DNA of 41,830 bases from Kiritimatiellia bacterium (GTDB lineage Bacteria > Verrucomicrobiota > Kiritimatiellia > JAFGHX01), in assembly GCA_016929905.1 (NCBI GenBank), contig JAFGHX010000438.1, forward strand, positions 1 to 41,830, given 5' to 3'. The translations under genes and the position numbers were made by a program. Of this stretch, positions 30,582-38,964 are shown one piece after another. The notes beneath the pieces were generated by a model. That model was not told where the DNA came from. It saw only the letters and a program-made list of their open reading frames with translations, and did not search any database. Positions within the stretch are counted from its first letter, which is position 1, and every line of letters starts with the position of its first letter.

Positions 30582-31817
30582 ATGACACCCAGAAAGAAAT
30601 CTTCGAAGCGGAAGCGGGATCTGGCGTTCCACGAGCGGAACCTGCGCACCTCGATCCTCTCCCTGTTGCGGCGCGAGGGCAGCATGCCGCGCGTCCTGAT
30701 CCGGGAGCGGCTCAACCTGACCCCGGCGATGGTCACCCGCTGCATCCAGCGTCTGGAGCGCGAGAGCCTGGTCGGCACGGAGGGCCGCAGCCGGGGCACA
30801 GGCGGGCGCCTGTGCCGGAATGTGGCGCTGAGTCCGAAAGCCGGTTATGTCATCGGGATCGAGTACAATCCCGAGGAGATCTTCACGGCCGTCGTGAACT
30901 TCGCCGGCCGGCTCGATAAGCGCCGCTCCTTCCCGCTGCCGAAGGCCGCCCGAGACGGCAACCCGCAGAGGCTGCTGGCGGCTCTCTACGCGGCCATTGC
31001 GGACAGCCGCACGGCGGCCGCACGGTCGCGCGGCCTGCTCGGCATCGCCGCGGTCGACCCCGGCATTGTCGACACCGTCAACGGAGTGACCGTCGCCTCC
31101 AACGTCCTGCCGAAGTGGCGGTCCGTTCCCGTCTGCGCGCAACTGGCCGCCCGGTTCGGCGTGCCGGTCTCCCTCTCGAACACGGCCAACGCGATCCTCG
31201 CTGCCGTCGACCGCCTGGAAATGAACCGGCGCTACCGCGACGCGCTCTACATCGAATACCGCGAAGGCATCGCCTGCGCCGTGAAGGCCAACGGCCAGCA
31301 GGTGCTCGGCAGCCGCGGGATGGCGGGTGAAGTCACCGATCCCGCCGCTCCGGACGCTCGCGCCGCCAACCGCGAGGCCTCTGCCCCGCCCTATCTCGAA
31401 GAACAGGCCGGCTTGCGCGCGATGCTTCTGGAACTGAACGAGGCGCGCCATCCCGCCTTCCCGGCCGGCCGGCCGCACCGCGAGGCGATGGCCGCCATCC
31501 TCGCGCTCGCCCGCGAACAGGACAAGACCGTCGCGGCCGTCGTCGAGCGGGCATGGCGCCGCATCGGCTCCGCGTTCGGCCACCTGGTGAACGTTCTCAA
31601 TCCCGCCGTCGTCGTGCTGGACCCCCACTTCGGGCAGGCGGGCGACGCCGCGCTCCAGGCCCTGAAACAGGCCATGCTCAACCAGATGGTGCCCTCGCTC
31701 TCCGATCAGGTCGAAATCGTCGTATCCAAGACCGAAGAACCCGCCGCGCCCGTCGGCGCCGCCCTCGTCCTCCTCGACGAGCTGACGTTCAGCGGCGCCA
31801 TCATCCGGAAGACGTAG
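30582..31817 (+). CDS. ROK-family transcriptional regulator
   Basis: A 411-aa protein with an N-terminal winged helix-turn-helix (about 20-72: NLRTSILSLLRREGSMPRVLIRERLNLTPAMVTRCIQRLERESLV) and a C-terminal ROK-type sugar-kinase fold (VIGIEYNPEEIFTAVVNFAGRL; later FGHLVNVLNPAVVVLDP). ROK repressors usually sense a sugar or sugar phosphate. The zinc motif C-x-C-G-x2-G-C and the G-H before it are not visible; that place reads MAGEVTDPAAPDARA, so ligand handling may differ. The start at 30582 follows TAGGAG by 11 bp; the frame to 30435 crosses the promoter. Divergent from the UroD-like gene, which it probably controls. Confidence 0.87.
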   Translation: MTPRKKSSKRKRDLAFHERNLRTSILSLLRREGSMPRVLIRERLNLTPAMVTRCIQRLERESLVGTEGRSRGTGGRLCRNVALSPKAGYVIGIEYNPEEIFTAVVNFAGRLDKRRSFPLPKAARDGNPQRLLAALYAAIADSRTAAARSRGLLGIAAVDPGIVDTVNGVTVASNVLPKWRSVPVCAQLAARFGVPVSLSNTANAILAAVDRLEMNRRYRDALYIEYREGIACAVKANGQQVLGSRGMAGEVTDPAAPDARAANREASAPPYLEEQAGLRAMLLELNEARHPAFPAGRPHREAMAAILALAREQDKTVAAVVERAWRRIGSAFGHLVNVLNPAVVVLDPHFGQAGDAALQALKQAMLNQMVPSLSDQVEIVVSKTEEPAAPVGAALVLLDELTFSGAIIRKT

Positions 31818-31821
31818 GCGC

Positions 31822-31972
31822 GGAGTCGAAAGTGCGAGAGTCAAAGGTCCAAGGTCGGAAGGTCGAAAGTCGAGAGGTCGAAAGTCGAAGGTCTAGAGGT
31901 CGAAAGCCCAAGGTCGTGCAGACGGTCCGGATGGCTGCCGGACCTTGGGCCTTTGACCTTCCGACCTTCGAC
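31822..31972. repeat. Inverted 7/8-bp arrays around a GC hairpin
   Basis: Left arm (about 31822-31914): mixed 7- and 8-bp units of consensus TCGAAAGG, such as GTCGAAAG and TCGAGAGG. Centre: hairpin GGTCCGG / CCGGACC (31924-31944). Right arm (31941-31972): the same units inverted. The inner part of the arms (31898-31915 against 31942-31959) is complementary at 16 of 18 positions. It lies between the ROK-type stop codon and the AAC(3)-fusion start. Confidence 0.85.
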
Positions 31973-31995
31973 CCGGGGCGAAGGGGGTCTCCGAG

Positions 31996-33435
31996 ATGAC
32001 CAAGAACGAAATTGTGGCCGGGCTGCGCAAGCTCGGACTCAAGAAGGGCGACATCGTGATGGTGCACAGCTCGCTCGCCAGCCTCGGGCGGGTGACGGGC
32101 GGCGCACAGGCGCTGTTGGACGCGTTCCTGGCGGTGCTCGGCAGGGACGGAACGCTCGTCGTGCCCGTCTTCGGCAAACTGGGCATCCTCACCGAACTCG
32201 TGCGCCAGCACCCGAAATCCGTCGTCAGCGTCATCCCCACCGGTACGGTGGCGGCGCTCGGCAAGCATGCGAGGCGCATCTGCAAAGACCACTGGAAAGC
32301 CGACCTGGTCCATGAGAAGGACACCCCCTATGTGCGGATCGCCGAGATGGGCGGTTACATCTGCCTGCTCGGGGTCGACCAGGACCGCAATACGAGCCTG
32401 CACACCGCCGAGGCCGTTCTGCGGCTGCCCTACCTCAAACGCACCAAGGAGCACACGTTCGATACGCCCGAGGGGAAAGTCACCAAGTCCTGGCCGTTCT
32501 TCCCCGGGCCGCACCGCGACTTCATCGGGCTCGATCGCGCCTTCCGTGAGAGCGGCAAGATGAAAGTCGGCCGCATCGGCACCGCCGTCGCGCGGCTGAT
32601 CAAGAGCCGGGATATGCTCGATATCGCCGTCGCGCTCGGCAGACGCGCGCCGGACTTCGCGCTGTGCGACAACCCCAACTGCGCCGATTGCGTCAGACAG
32701 CGAGCCGACCTGAACCGCGCCCGGTTCCGCGCCGAAGACGCGACCGTCGCCGCGGCGACCGGCCTGGCCGGCCGCTACGTGCCGGAGATGATCGAAAATC
32801 TGCAGGCCGCCGGAATCGACGCGGTCGAACTGGACATCATTCAGGGGCAACCGGTCCATGCGCTGCGGCCGGCGACACTGGAGAAGGCGCTCGCGGAATT
32901 CAAGGAGGCCGGGATCGCCGTGACGGGACTGCGCAGCGCCGCCGCGCTCGACGCCGACAGCAAGATGCTGGACCTGGCAAAGGCGTGCGGCATCGCGCGG
33001 CTGGTCGTGCCGCTCGCCTGTCGCGCGGCCGAGGTGGCGACAAGCGCGGCGAAGCAGGGACTGGCCGTATCGTTCTTCAACACCGCGCTGACCACCGCGC
33101 AGGTCGGCCGCGTCATGCGGGAACTGGAACACGCGCAGCCCGGCGCGCGGCTGACCTTGAGCCCGGCCCATTTTGCGCGGCTCGGCGAAGGCCCCTTCAG
33201 CGCGTCCACCAAGGCCCGAATCCGCAAGTACATGGATCAGCTCGACATCGAGGACATGACGCGGGAGGGCACGCCCCAGGCGCTGGCGCGCGGAAACGCG
33301 GAAATCAAGGAACTCGTTTCCATCCTGCGCTGCGCCGGGTTCAGCGGCAACTTCGTGCTGAGCACCACAAACCGGTTCACCGGCACACTGCGCGACACCG
33401 CGGCCCGGTTCGTCGGGCTGCTCGATACGATGTGA
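31996..33435 (+). CDS. AAC(3)-like acyltransferase fused to a TIM-barrel isomerase-like domain
   Basis: A 479-aa two-domain protein. Residues 1-240 match the aminoglycoside 3-N-acetyltransferase family: IVMVHSSLASLGRVTGGAQALLDAF (20-44), DGTLVVPVF (51-59), and the catalytic-type His in NTSLHTAEA (H136). Many members act on non-antibiotic amines. CDNPNCADC (224-232) ends this part and could hold a metal. Residues about 255-479 resemble xylose-isomerase-like TIM barrels (IENLQAAGIDAVELDI, LTLSPAHFARLGEGPF, GFSGNFVLST). GGGGG lies 8 bp before the ATG. Because it sits next to a DegT and Gfo/Idh set, N-acylation of an amino sugar is a reasonable inference; drug resistance is not implied. Confidence 0.82.
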   Translation: MTKNEIVAGLRKLGLKKGDIVMVHSSLASLGRVTGGAQALLDAFLAVLGRDGTLVVPVFGKLGILTELVRQHPKSVVSVIPTGTVAALGKHARRICKDHWKADLVHEKDTPYVRIAEMGGYICLLGVDQDRNTSLHTAEAVLRLPYLKRTKEHTFDTPEGKVTKSWPFFPGPHRDFIGLDRAFRESGKMKVGRIGTAVARLIKSRDMLDIAVALGRRAPDFALCDNPNCADCVRQRADLNRARFRAEDATVAAATGLAGRYVPEMIENLQAAGIDAVELDIIQGQPVHALRPATLEKALAEFKEAGIAVTGLRSAAALDADSKMLDLAKACGIARLVVPLACRAAEVATSAAKQGLAVSFFNTALTTAQVGRVMRELEHAQPGARLTLSPAHFARLGEGPFSASTKARIRKYMDQLDIEDMTREGTPQALARGNAEIKELVSILRCAGFSGNFVLSTTNRFTGTLRDTAARFVGLLDTM

Positions 33436-33454
33436 CCCGCCGGCCGCACCGCGC

Positions 33455-35830
33455 TTACTCCGCCTCCACTTCGACTTCGTAAAAATGCGGGCCGGCGCCC
33501 GGCGCGTTTGTGTCGGTGTAGGTGTTGGTATCCGGCGTCGCGGCCAGGTTCGTGGCCAGAATGCCGAACGGGAGGGCGTCGTTCAGATTGGTGGCCCGCC
33601 ATACGGCATAGGTTCGGCCTGAGACTGAGGGCCATTCGAAGGTGGGTCCGCCCGGCGCCAACGCGTAATGGGCGATCGCGAAAAAGCTGTTCGAGTCGCC
33701 GGGGTTTGACCCGGCCCAGTACTCCGCCCAGTTGCTGAAGCCGTCGGCGTCGGCATCGGCGCCGGCCGTCGCGCCGGTCACACTGCCGAAGTAGGCCTCC
33801 TCCCACCCGTTCGGCATACCGTCGGAATCGACGTCCAGGTCCGGGTCCAGCGCCACAACGACCGATTCGGGCGGACACCAGGCATGCCAGTTCGACCCGT
33901 CGCAGGCCTGCAGCGCATAGTAGTAAGTGTTGTCCGCACGCCCCGCGACGGGATAGTCCGTCGCGTTGGAGGCGATCGCGCCGTCAAGCACTGTCCAGGC
34001 CAGCCGCTCGCCGTTGCTCATCGCGATGTCGTCCAGCCAGACGGCCCCGTCTTCGCCGTACTGACTGCCGCTGCCCATGACGTACTGAAATCGAATCCAG
34101 GCTTCCATGCCCGCGTAAGCGGACAGGTCGATGCTGTTGCTGTACCAGGTCGGGTCCCAACCGGTGCCGGTCAGGTGGCACAGCTCGATCCAGGAATCGC
34201 CCGCGTTTGTGGAGAGCTGTACGTAGAAGTGATCGTCGGCCAGAATGGCCTTGTAGGCGTACTGCAGAACCGTCTCCGCGGACGGCTTGATCGCGTCGGC
34301 CAACGTGAGCTTGTGCGTCCCTGTGCCACCGCTCTTGCGGAAGCAGGAGCCGGACCCGCCGTTGCCGGGCGTGTCCACGTACCAGTCGCCGGAGACCTCC
34401 CAGTTGTCCAGATCGTCGGCCGTGTCGTTGAAGTGCGCCGCCGCAAACAGGCCTTCCCGCAGGCGATAGGCCGTCAGTTCCGCCTGCCGTCGCTTCGGGA
34501 ACGACCAGCACAGGGTGAAGCTGCCGCTGTCGTTCGTGCCGCCGCCGGTCCGCGCCAGCAACGGCATGAACAGCGGCACGGCGCCGAAGATGGCATCGTA
34601 GCAGCTGTTGCCGTTGATGTTCGAGAGCTGATACCACCCGTCGTCCTGGCCGCCCCAGCCGTAGTTGATGTGGTAATAGTCCGCCACGCCTTCGTCCGCC
34701 AACCCGTCGATCACGAAGGCGTGCCCCAGATAGCTGGCCGGGCACGGCCGTTCGGCCAGGATCTCCTGCCGCAACGCGGCGTCAAACGCGGCCGGATCTC
34801 CGTTCCGCAGCGCATACGTGCCGTAGGCGTAGAAGAAGTGGGTGTTCAAGGCGGTCCTGAGATCCCGCATCCCGGCACTCGAGCCGCCGTAGGTGTAGCT
34901 GCCGTAGTTGATTTCCGTCGCGACGCCCAGTTCGTGGATCAGCGCGGAGACCGCGGCTTCGGCATTCGACGGCTCGGCGCCCCAGACGTCGTAGTCCGCC
35001 TGCATATTCGCCCAATCGTAGGCGTCCGAAAAAACGGCACTGAACACGCCCGTCACCGCATTGCCGATGTTGGCGTCGGTATACGTGTGCGTGCCGCGGC
35101 CGTACGGCGGCCAGTCGTGGTACTTCAAGGTCTGGGCGCCCGCAACGGGGACACAGCCCACGGGCACCTTGCCGTCGTAGCCGGAACCGGGATACGGATC
35201 GTCCGGGCAAAGCTCGTTGTAGTGGTTCCACTGGCTCCAGGTCGTCTCCAGCAGCGCGACCACAAGGATGTTCGTCGGGGCGTAGGTTGGCGCGCGCGGG
35301 GCGGACGCTTCCTCCATGTCGCGAAGCAACTCCGCCCAGCGCGCCTGGTTCTCGACAACGAATGCAGGTGGCTCCACCGCGTCCGCGACCACGTTGCCGT
35401 CAAGCGGCGCGAGCGCCGCGCGCGCCGCGCGCAGGTCGCCCAGCAGCATCGCACGCAGCGCGTTCTGTGGGTCGTCAATCAGGTTCAGGTCGGCGTCCGG
35501 ACTGAAACACAGGACCGGGGAGATCCGAGTGTCGGCACTGACGATCACATACCCGCGCGGTTCAACCGCCGCATGGTACGCCATCGGCGGATCCGCCCCC
35601 TCAGGCAGAAGCGGCACCACCGACTTGACGCCGAAGGACTCGCCGGCGGGAAGCCGCTCGGCCGCCGCGCGAAATACGGCGCTGCGCGCCAGCCAGTGTT
35701 CCGCCACGCGACCGGCAAGCTCCAAGCTCACCTCGGCTGCACCGGCCGCCAATGGCAGTGCGAGCAGAATGCCCCAGACCCAACGCTTCAGGGTTCGCAG
35801 CCTGCTCTCGCTTCCAGATGCTCCCGGCAT
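33455..35830 (-). CDS. Secreted C10-family (streptopain-like) cysteine peptidase, multidomain
   Basis: A 791-aa exported protein. Residues 13-32 are a signal peptide (KRWVWGILLALPLAAGA). A propeptide-like region runs to about 180. The peptidase has catalytic C226 in VPVGCVPVAGAQTLKYHDWP and H370 in YLGHAFVIDGL, then NYGWGG, as in streptopain and interpain. Residues about 465-640 form a beta-sandwich of MAM/anchor-J type (WVDTPG, YVQLSTNAGDSWIEL, AVWLDDIAMSN). Near 715-770 lies an Asp-rich segment (DSDGMPNGWEEAYFG, DADADGFSNWAEYWAGSNP) common in PVC-group secreted proteins, then a short beta domain. The start at 35830 follows GGGGAG. It converges on the AAC(3)-fusion gene with a 19-bp gap. Confidence 0.9.
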   Translation of the reverse strand: MPGASGSESRLRTLKRWVWGILLALPLAAGAAEVSLELAGRVAEHWLARSAVFRAAAERLPAGESFGVKSVVPLLPEGADPPMAYHAAVEPRGYVIVSADTRISPVLCFSPDADLNLIDDPQNALRAMLLGDLRAARAALAPLDGNVVADAVEPPAFVVENQARWAELLRDMEEASAPRAPTYAPTNILVVALLETTWSQWNHYNELCPDDPYPGSGYDGKVPVGCVPVAGAQTLKYHDWPPYGRGTHTYTDANIGNAVTGVFSAVFSDAYDWANMQADYDVWGAEPSNAEAAVSALIHELGVATEINYGSYTYGGSSAGMRDLRTALNTHFFYAYGTYALRNGDPAAFDAALRQEILAERPCPASYLGHAFVIDGLADEGVADYYHINYGWGGQDDGWYQLSNINGNSCYDAIFGAVPLFMPLLARTGGGTNDSGSFTLCWSFPKRRQAELTAYRLREGLFAAAHFNDTADDLDNWEVSGDWYVDTPGNGGSGSCFRKSGGTGTHKLTLADAIKPSAETVLQYAYKAILADDHFYVQLSTNAGDSWIELCHLTGTGWDPTWYSNSIDLSAYAGMEAWIRFQYVMGSGSQYGEDGAVWLDDIAMSNGERLAWTVLDGAIASNATDYPVAGRADNTYYYALQACDGSNWHAWCPPESVVVALDPDLDVDSDGMPNGWEEAYFGSVTGATAGADADADGFSNWAEYWAGSNPGDSNSFFAIAHYALAPGGPTFEWPSVSGRTYAVWRATNLNDALPFGILATNLAATPDTNTYTDTNAPGAGPHFYEVEVEAE

Positions 35831-36132
35831 CCCTTGCTCCCCATTCCCTCTGGCGGGCAACGACTGCGCCCCGTTCTCACGCCTCACGCCGGGCACACCA
35901 CGGCTCACGGTCAGGTTCTGCGATTTCGCCCTGTCCCCGGTGACCCAGCCAGGCGTTTGGTGGTCGGCAGCGTCAAGCGCCGGATAGTCACAATAGCACA
36001 ACGGCCCCCGGAAAACAAGCCGGCAGGCATGACTGCCAGCAATTCAGCCACAGGGAAGCCGGAGACCGGCCGCACCGTGGGGTAGCCCTGACCTCCCCTC
36101 GTCCACACCTCTGTACCCACCCCTCGCCCCCC

Positions 36133-36159
36133 TTGACAAAATGACTACGTTTGTATACC
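36133..36159 (+). promoter_or_regulatory. Predicted promoter of the exported-protein operon
   Basis: A perfect TTGACA (36133-36138) followed after 15 bp by TATACC (36154-36159). The spacer is short for sigma70, but the same TTGAC(A/C)-N15-TATACC layout occurs at 8069-8095. Confidence 0.5.
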
Positions 36160-36179
36160 CTGGATAAAGATTCTCCAGG
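36159..36179 (+). promoter_or_regulatory. Inverted repeat at the predicted transcription start
   Basis: CCTGGA (36159-36164) and TCCAGG (36174-36179) are perfect arms 9 bp apart, directly after the -10 box. This position suits an operator or a short leader hairpin. Confidence 0.4.
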
Positions 36180-36304
36180 TGTGGGGCGCCGACGTTAGGT
36201 CAGACTCCCAGCCGCGTACTGGCCGAAGACTACCGCTATGGCTCGACATTCTCTTCACTAACCCTATAGTGTGCGGCTATTGCCGCTGAGAGAAAGGCTG
36301 GTCC

Positions 36305-38872
36305 ATGAGACTGCGCACGGCGTATGCGCTGCCGGCTCTGATCCTCGGCTTCGCCGTTTGCCGGGCGGCGGAAGTGCCGCTCACGGCGCAATTCGTCTCG
36401 GTGGTGGAGCCGGGCAAATGGCGGGCGGGCGGCATGCTGGTGAGCCTGTCCAACGGGGACACGACCAACCTGAGCTATCAGGCCGGCTCGCACGTGCTGC
36501 CGCGCATATCGCCGGACGGGCGGACCGTGTTGTTCAATTCGTACGAGGGCGGCGCGCTGGGCGTGTGGCTGGGCGAGCTGGACGGCAACACGCGCCGAAT
36601 CTGCGATGGCGAACAGGCGGAATGGTCGCCTGATGGAACGAGAATCGTGCTGGCACGCTCCGGCCGAATTGTCGAGCATGAGCTTGCGACGGGCCGCGAG
36701 CGATGCACGAGCCCCGAGACCTGGACGGATTGCCGGTTGCCGAGCTATCTGCCCGGCGGTGCGGGGGTCCTCTTCGTGAAGGGCGGAGAGGGACGGGCAG
36801 AGCTTGTGCTGGTCCCGCCGAACGGGAATCCCCGCGCGCTGGCTTCGGCCGATGTGGCGAGCACGCCCCGCGGCGCGCCGGACGGCGCACAGGTTGCGTT
36901 CCAGGACGGCGCGCACATCCACCTGTTGGATATCCGAACGGGTACCAGACGGCAGATCACGACGGCAGGCGGAGTCCAGCGTTGGCCGATGTGGTCGGCA
37001 GACGGCAAGTACTTGGCCTACTGGCAGGCTTCGTATGACAGCCCAAAGTGCGACGTCCATGCGATTGAACCCGCGCGGCCCGATTCGGCCTGCCGCATCC
37101 AGCGCAACGTCAGCGTGGGAGCGGGCTGGAACGGGGCGGTTGCCGATGCGGGCCGGCCGCAGAAAGTGCGAAGCGTACGCCTCGCGGCGTGGCACGGCAA
37201 GTGGGCCGGCCATACCGAGCCGGGCTCGTTCGATTTCCAAACGGCTGCGGGCTGGACGTCCCTACCGGAGGGCGCGGAGCCGGGCAAGGTGCTGGAACAC
37301 GATCTCGGCGTGGAAACGGATTGGGGCATCTTCCTGCTGGCCCACGGCCGCGACGGGCTGTGGTTCGCGCCGAAGACGGACGACGGCCGGCTCGCGCCGC
37401 TCCAGATCGTGCCCACCGATGCCCGCGGCGAGCCGTGCTCGGCAATCCGTTCGATACGAGTCGCCCGGTACGGCCCGGACGAGCTGACCGCCGAGCTGTC
37501 GTGTGCCTTTGCGCGGGGTGAGACGGCCACCTGCCGGTTCTCGGTGCCCCGCACACTCCCGGCGGTCCGAGTCGTAAGCCCGGAGCCGGGTGGCGTGCTG
37601 GTGAAGGCCGCCATGCGGCACTTGGTTCTGCCCGATACACGCGGCGACGACCTGATTCTCGACGCCGCCTCGGCCCCAGGCGCCGGGCCGCGGCCCCTGC
37701 CCGCCGCACGCTCGGTACTGGGCAGCCCCGGTTCGTGGGAGGGGAACGCATTCCTGATGGTGGCGGCGGCGACGCCGGTCACGGCCGCCGCACTGCCGGC
37801 GCCCGACAATCCCGGGCAACGCACGTTCCGCGGCGTCTGGATCCCGGTGCGGGACACGGGCGCCTGCGTCGCCGTCGTGGCCGCCCCGCACGTCTGGGCA
37901 ACAGACGGTGTGGCGGCCAACGCGCTTGCCGCGGAGAAGCCGACGCTCAGTTGGAAAGCCCCCTTCGACGGAATATGGCGCATCGTGCTGCGCGGCGAAC
38001 AGGCGCTGGCCGCCGAAACGGCCGACATCCAAAGACGCCGCTCGTTCAAGCCCGACACGCTCAAGGCCCTGGCGGCCGCCATGCCGCAGGACGTCTCCGG
38101 CTCCGTCATCTACGCCTGCGCGCGCAGCGAAGAGACCCCGCTCGATACCGTCCTGCCGCCGGATATCCTGCGCGATGTGTTCGGGCCGAGCCCTCCGGAT
38201 CGGATCGGGTCCCGGCACGCGCAGGAGCGGCTGCTCATGAACATCCTCCGATACTCCGGCTGGCGCGAAGCCATGCCCGGCAAGACCGGCTGGCCCGTCC
38301 CGATGATGAACCTGCTCATCGCCGATACGACCACCTTGCTGGCGCAGTACGACGAGGGCATAGCCCAGTACAGGCAGATGATGGCCCGGCTCGACGCGTT
38401 GGCCGATGCCGCAACAGCAGAGACAGGCGGTGCCGCGTTCGCCGCCGCGCTGCGCACCGAGCTCGACGACATCAAACGCCGAATGCTGGGCAAGCCCGAG
38501 CGCACCCCCGAACAGGTACGGCAGGCGGGCGAGGCCGTCGTGCGGCACATGGAGACGCCCGCCTTCGTGAAGGAGGGGCGCAACGTGAAAAGCGATGCCG
38601 TCCGCTCCTTCCGCAAGCTGTTCAAACTCTTCGACACCGCCGCCACACAGGCGCGGCACGAGCGATGGGAACTCCTCGCGCGGCTGGAGCAGGCCGCCCG
38701 CCGGATCCGGAATCTGGCCGGCCTGCATCTGCTGCGCGAGCCCGGCTGCCGCGCGACCGCCGAGCAGGCCCGCGAGTTGGCCTATGCCGCTCTGCGTCAC
38801 GAGTTCTGGACGACGGAAATCTACTACGATCCGAAACAGGTGCAGTGGCGGGACAAGCCGTTCCAGGAGTAG
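36305..38872 (+). CDS. Exported protein with WD40-like (PD40/TolB-type) beta-propeller
   Basis: An 855-aa protein with a signal peptide (MRLRTAYALPALILGFAVCRA). Residues about 60-290 contain PD40-type blades: RISPDGRTVLFNSYEGGALGVWLGEL, QAEWSPDGTRIVLARSG and PMWSADGKYLAYWQA. The middle part is beta-rich, including FRGVWIPVRDTGACVAVVAA, and the last 260 residues are mostly helical (EGIAQYRQMMARLDALADAA, AREL-type helices). AAAGG lies 7 bp before the ATG. First gene of a plus-strand set with two more exported proteins. PD40 propellers bind proteins or glycans; the target is unknown. Confidence 0.85.
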   Translation: MRLRTAYALPALILGFAVCRAAEVPLTAQFVSVVEPGKWRAGGMLVSLSNGDTTNLSYQAGSHVLPRISPDGRTVLFNSYEGGALGVWLGELDGNTRRICDGEQAEWSPDGTRIVLARSGRIVEHELATGRERCTSPETWTDCRLPSYLPGGAGVLFVKGGEGRAELVLVPPNGNPRALASADVASTPRGAPDGAQVAFQDGAHIHLLDIRTGTRRQITTAGGVQRWPMWSADGKYLAYWQASYDSPKCDVHAIEPARPDSACRIQRNVSVGAGWNGAVADAGRPQKVRSVRLAAWHGKWAGHTEPGSFDFQTAAGWTSLPEGAEPGKVLEHDLGVETDWGIFLLAHGRDGLWFAPKTDDGRLAPLQIVPTDARGEPCSAIRSIRVARYGPDELTAELSCAFARGETATCRFSVPRTLPAVRVVSPEPGGVLVKAAMRHLVLPDTRGDDLILDAASAPGAGPRPLPAARSVLGSPGSWEGNAFLMVAAATPVTAAALPAPDNPGQRTFRGVWIPVRDTGACVAVVAAPHVWATDGVAANALAAEKPTLSWKAPFDGIWRIVLRGEQALAAETADIQRRRSFKPDTLKALAAAMPQDVSGSVIYACARSEETPLDTVLPPDILRDVFGPSPPDRIGSRHAQERLLMNILRYSGWREAMPGKTGWPVPMMNLLIADTTTLLAQYDEGIAQYRQMMARLDALADAATAETGGAAFAAALRTELDDIKRRMLGKPERTPEQVRQAGEAVVRHMETPAFVKEGRNVKSDAVRSFRKLFKLFDTAATQARHERWELLARLEQAARRIRNLAGLHLLREPGCRATAEQARELAYAALRHEFWTTEIYYDPKQVQWRDKPFQE

Positions 38873-38964
38873 CGGCGCGGCGCCGCGGAAAGGCGAAGCA
38901 AGAAGGCCGGAAGATCAGCAGTCGCCAAGGCAGGGCGCGCCCTCCAGGTACAGGAGGCTATGGC

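Larger units (their letters stand above)
35831..36304. other. Divergent intergenic region, peptidase and exported-protein set
   Basis: No gene is supported in this 474-bp gap; the peptidase frame stays open to 36001 but the added residues are not protein-like. It contains the plus-strand promoter candidate at 36133-36159, the inverted repeat at 36159-36179, and a small palindrome CACTA / TAGTG at 36256-36271. No short-period array of the kind seen in other gaps is evident. Confidence 0.4.

Noticed and set aside
31996..33435. Aminoglycoside resistance gene
   Set aside because: Only the fold family matches. The fusion to a TIM barrel and the sugar-enzyme neighbourhood argue for a metabolic substrate.
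37735..38964. Upstream part of the frame that contains the 598-aa exported protein
   Set aside because: It overlaps the propeller gene in another frame. The true start, with AGGAGG and a signal peptide, is at 38965.
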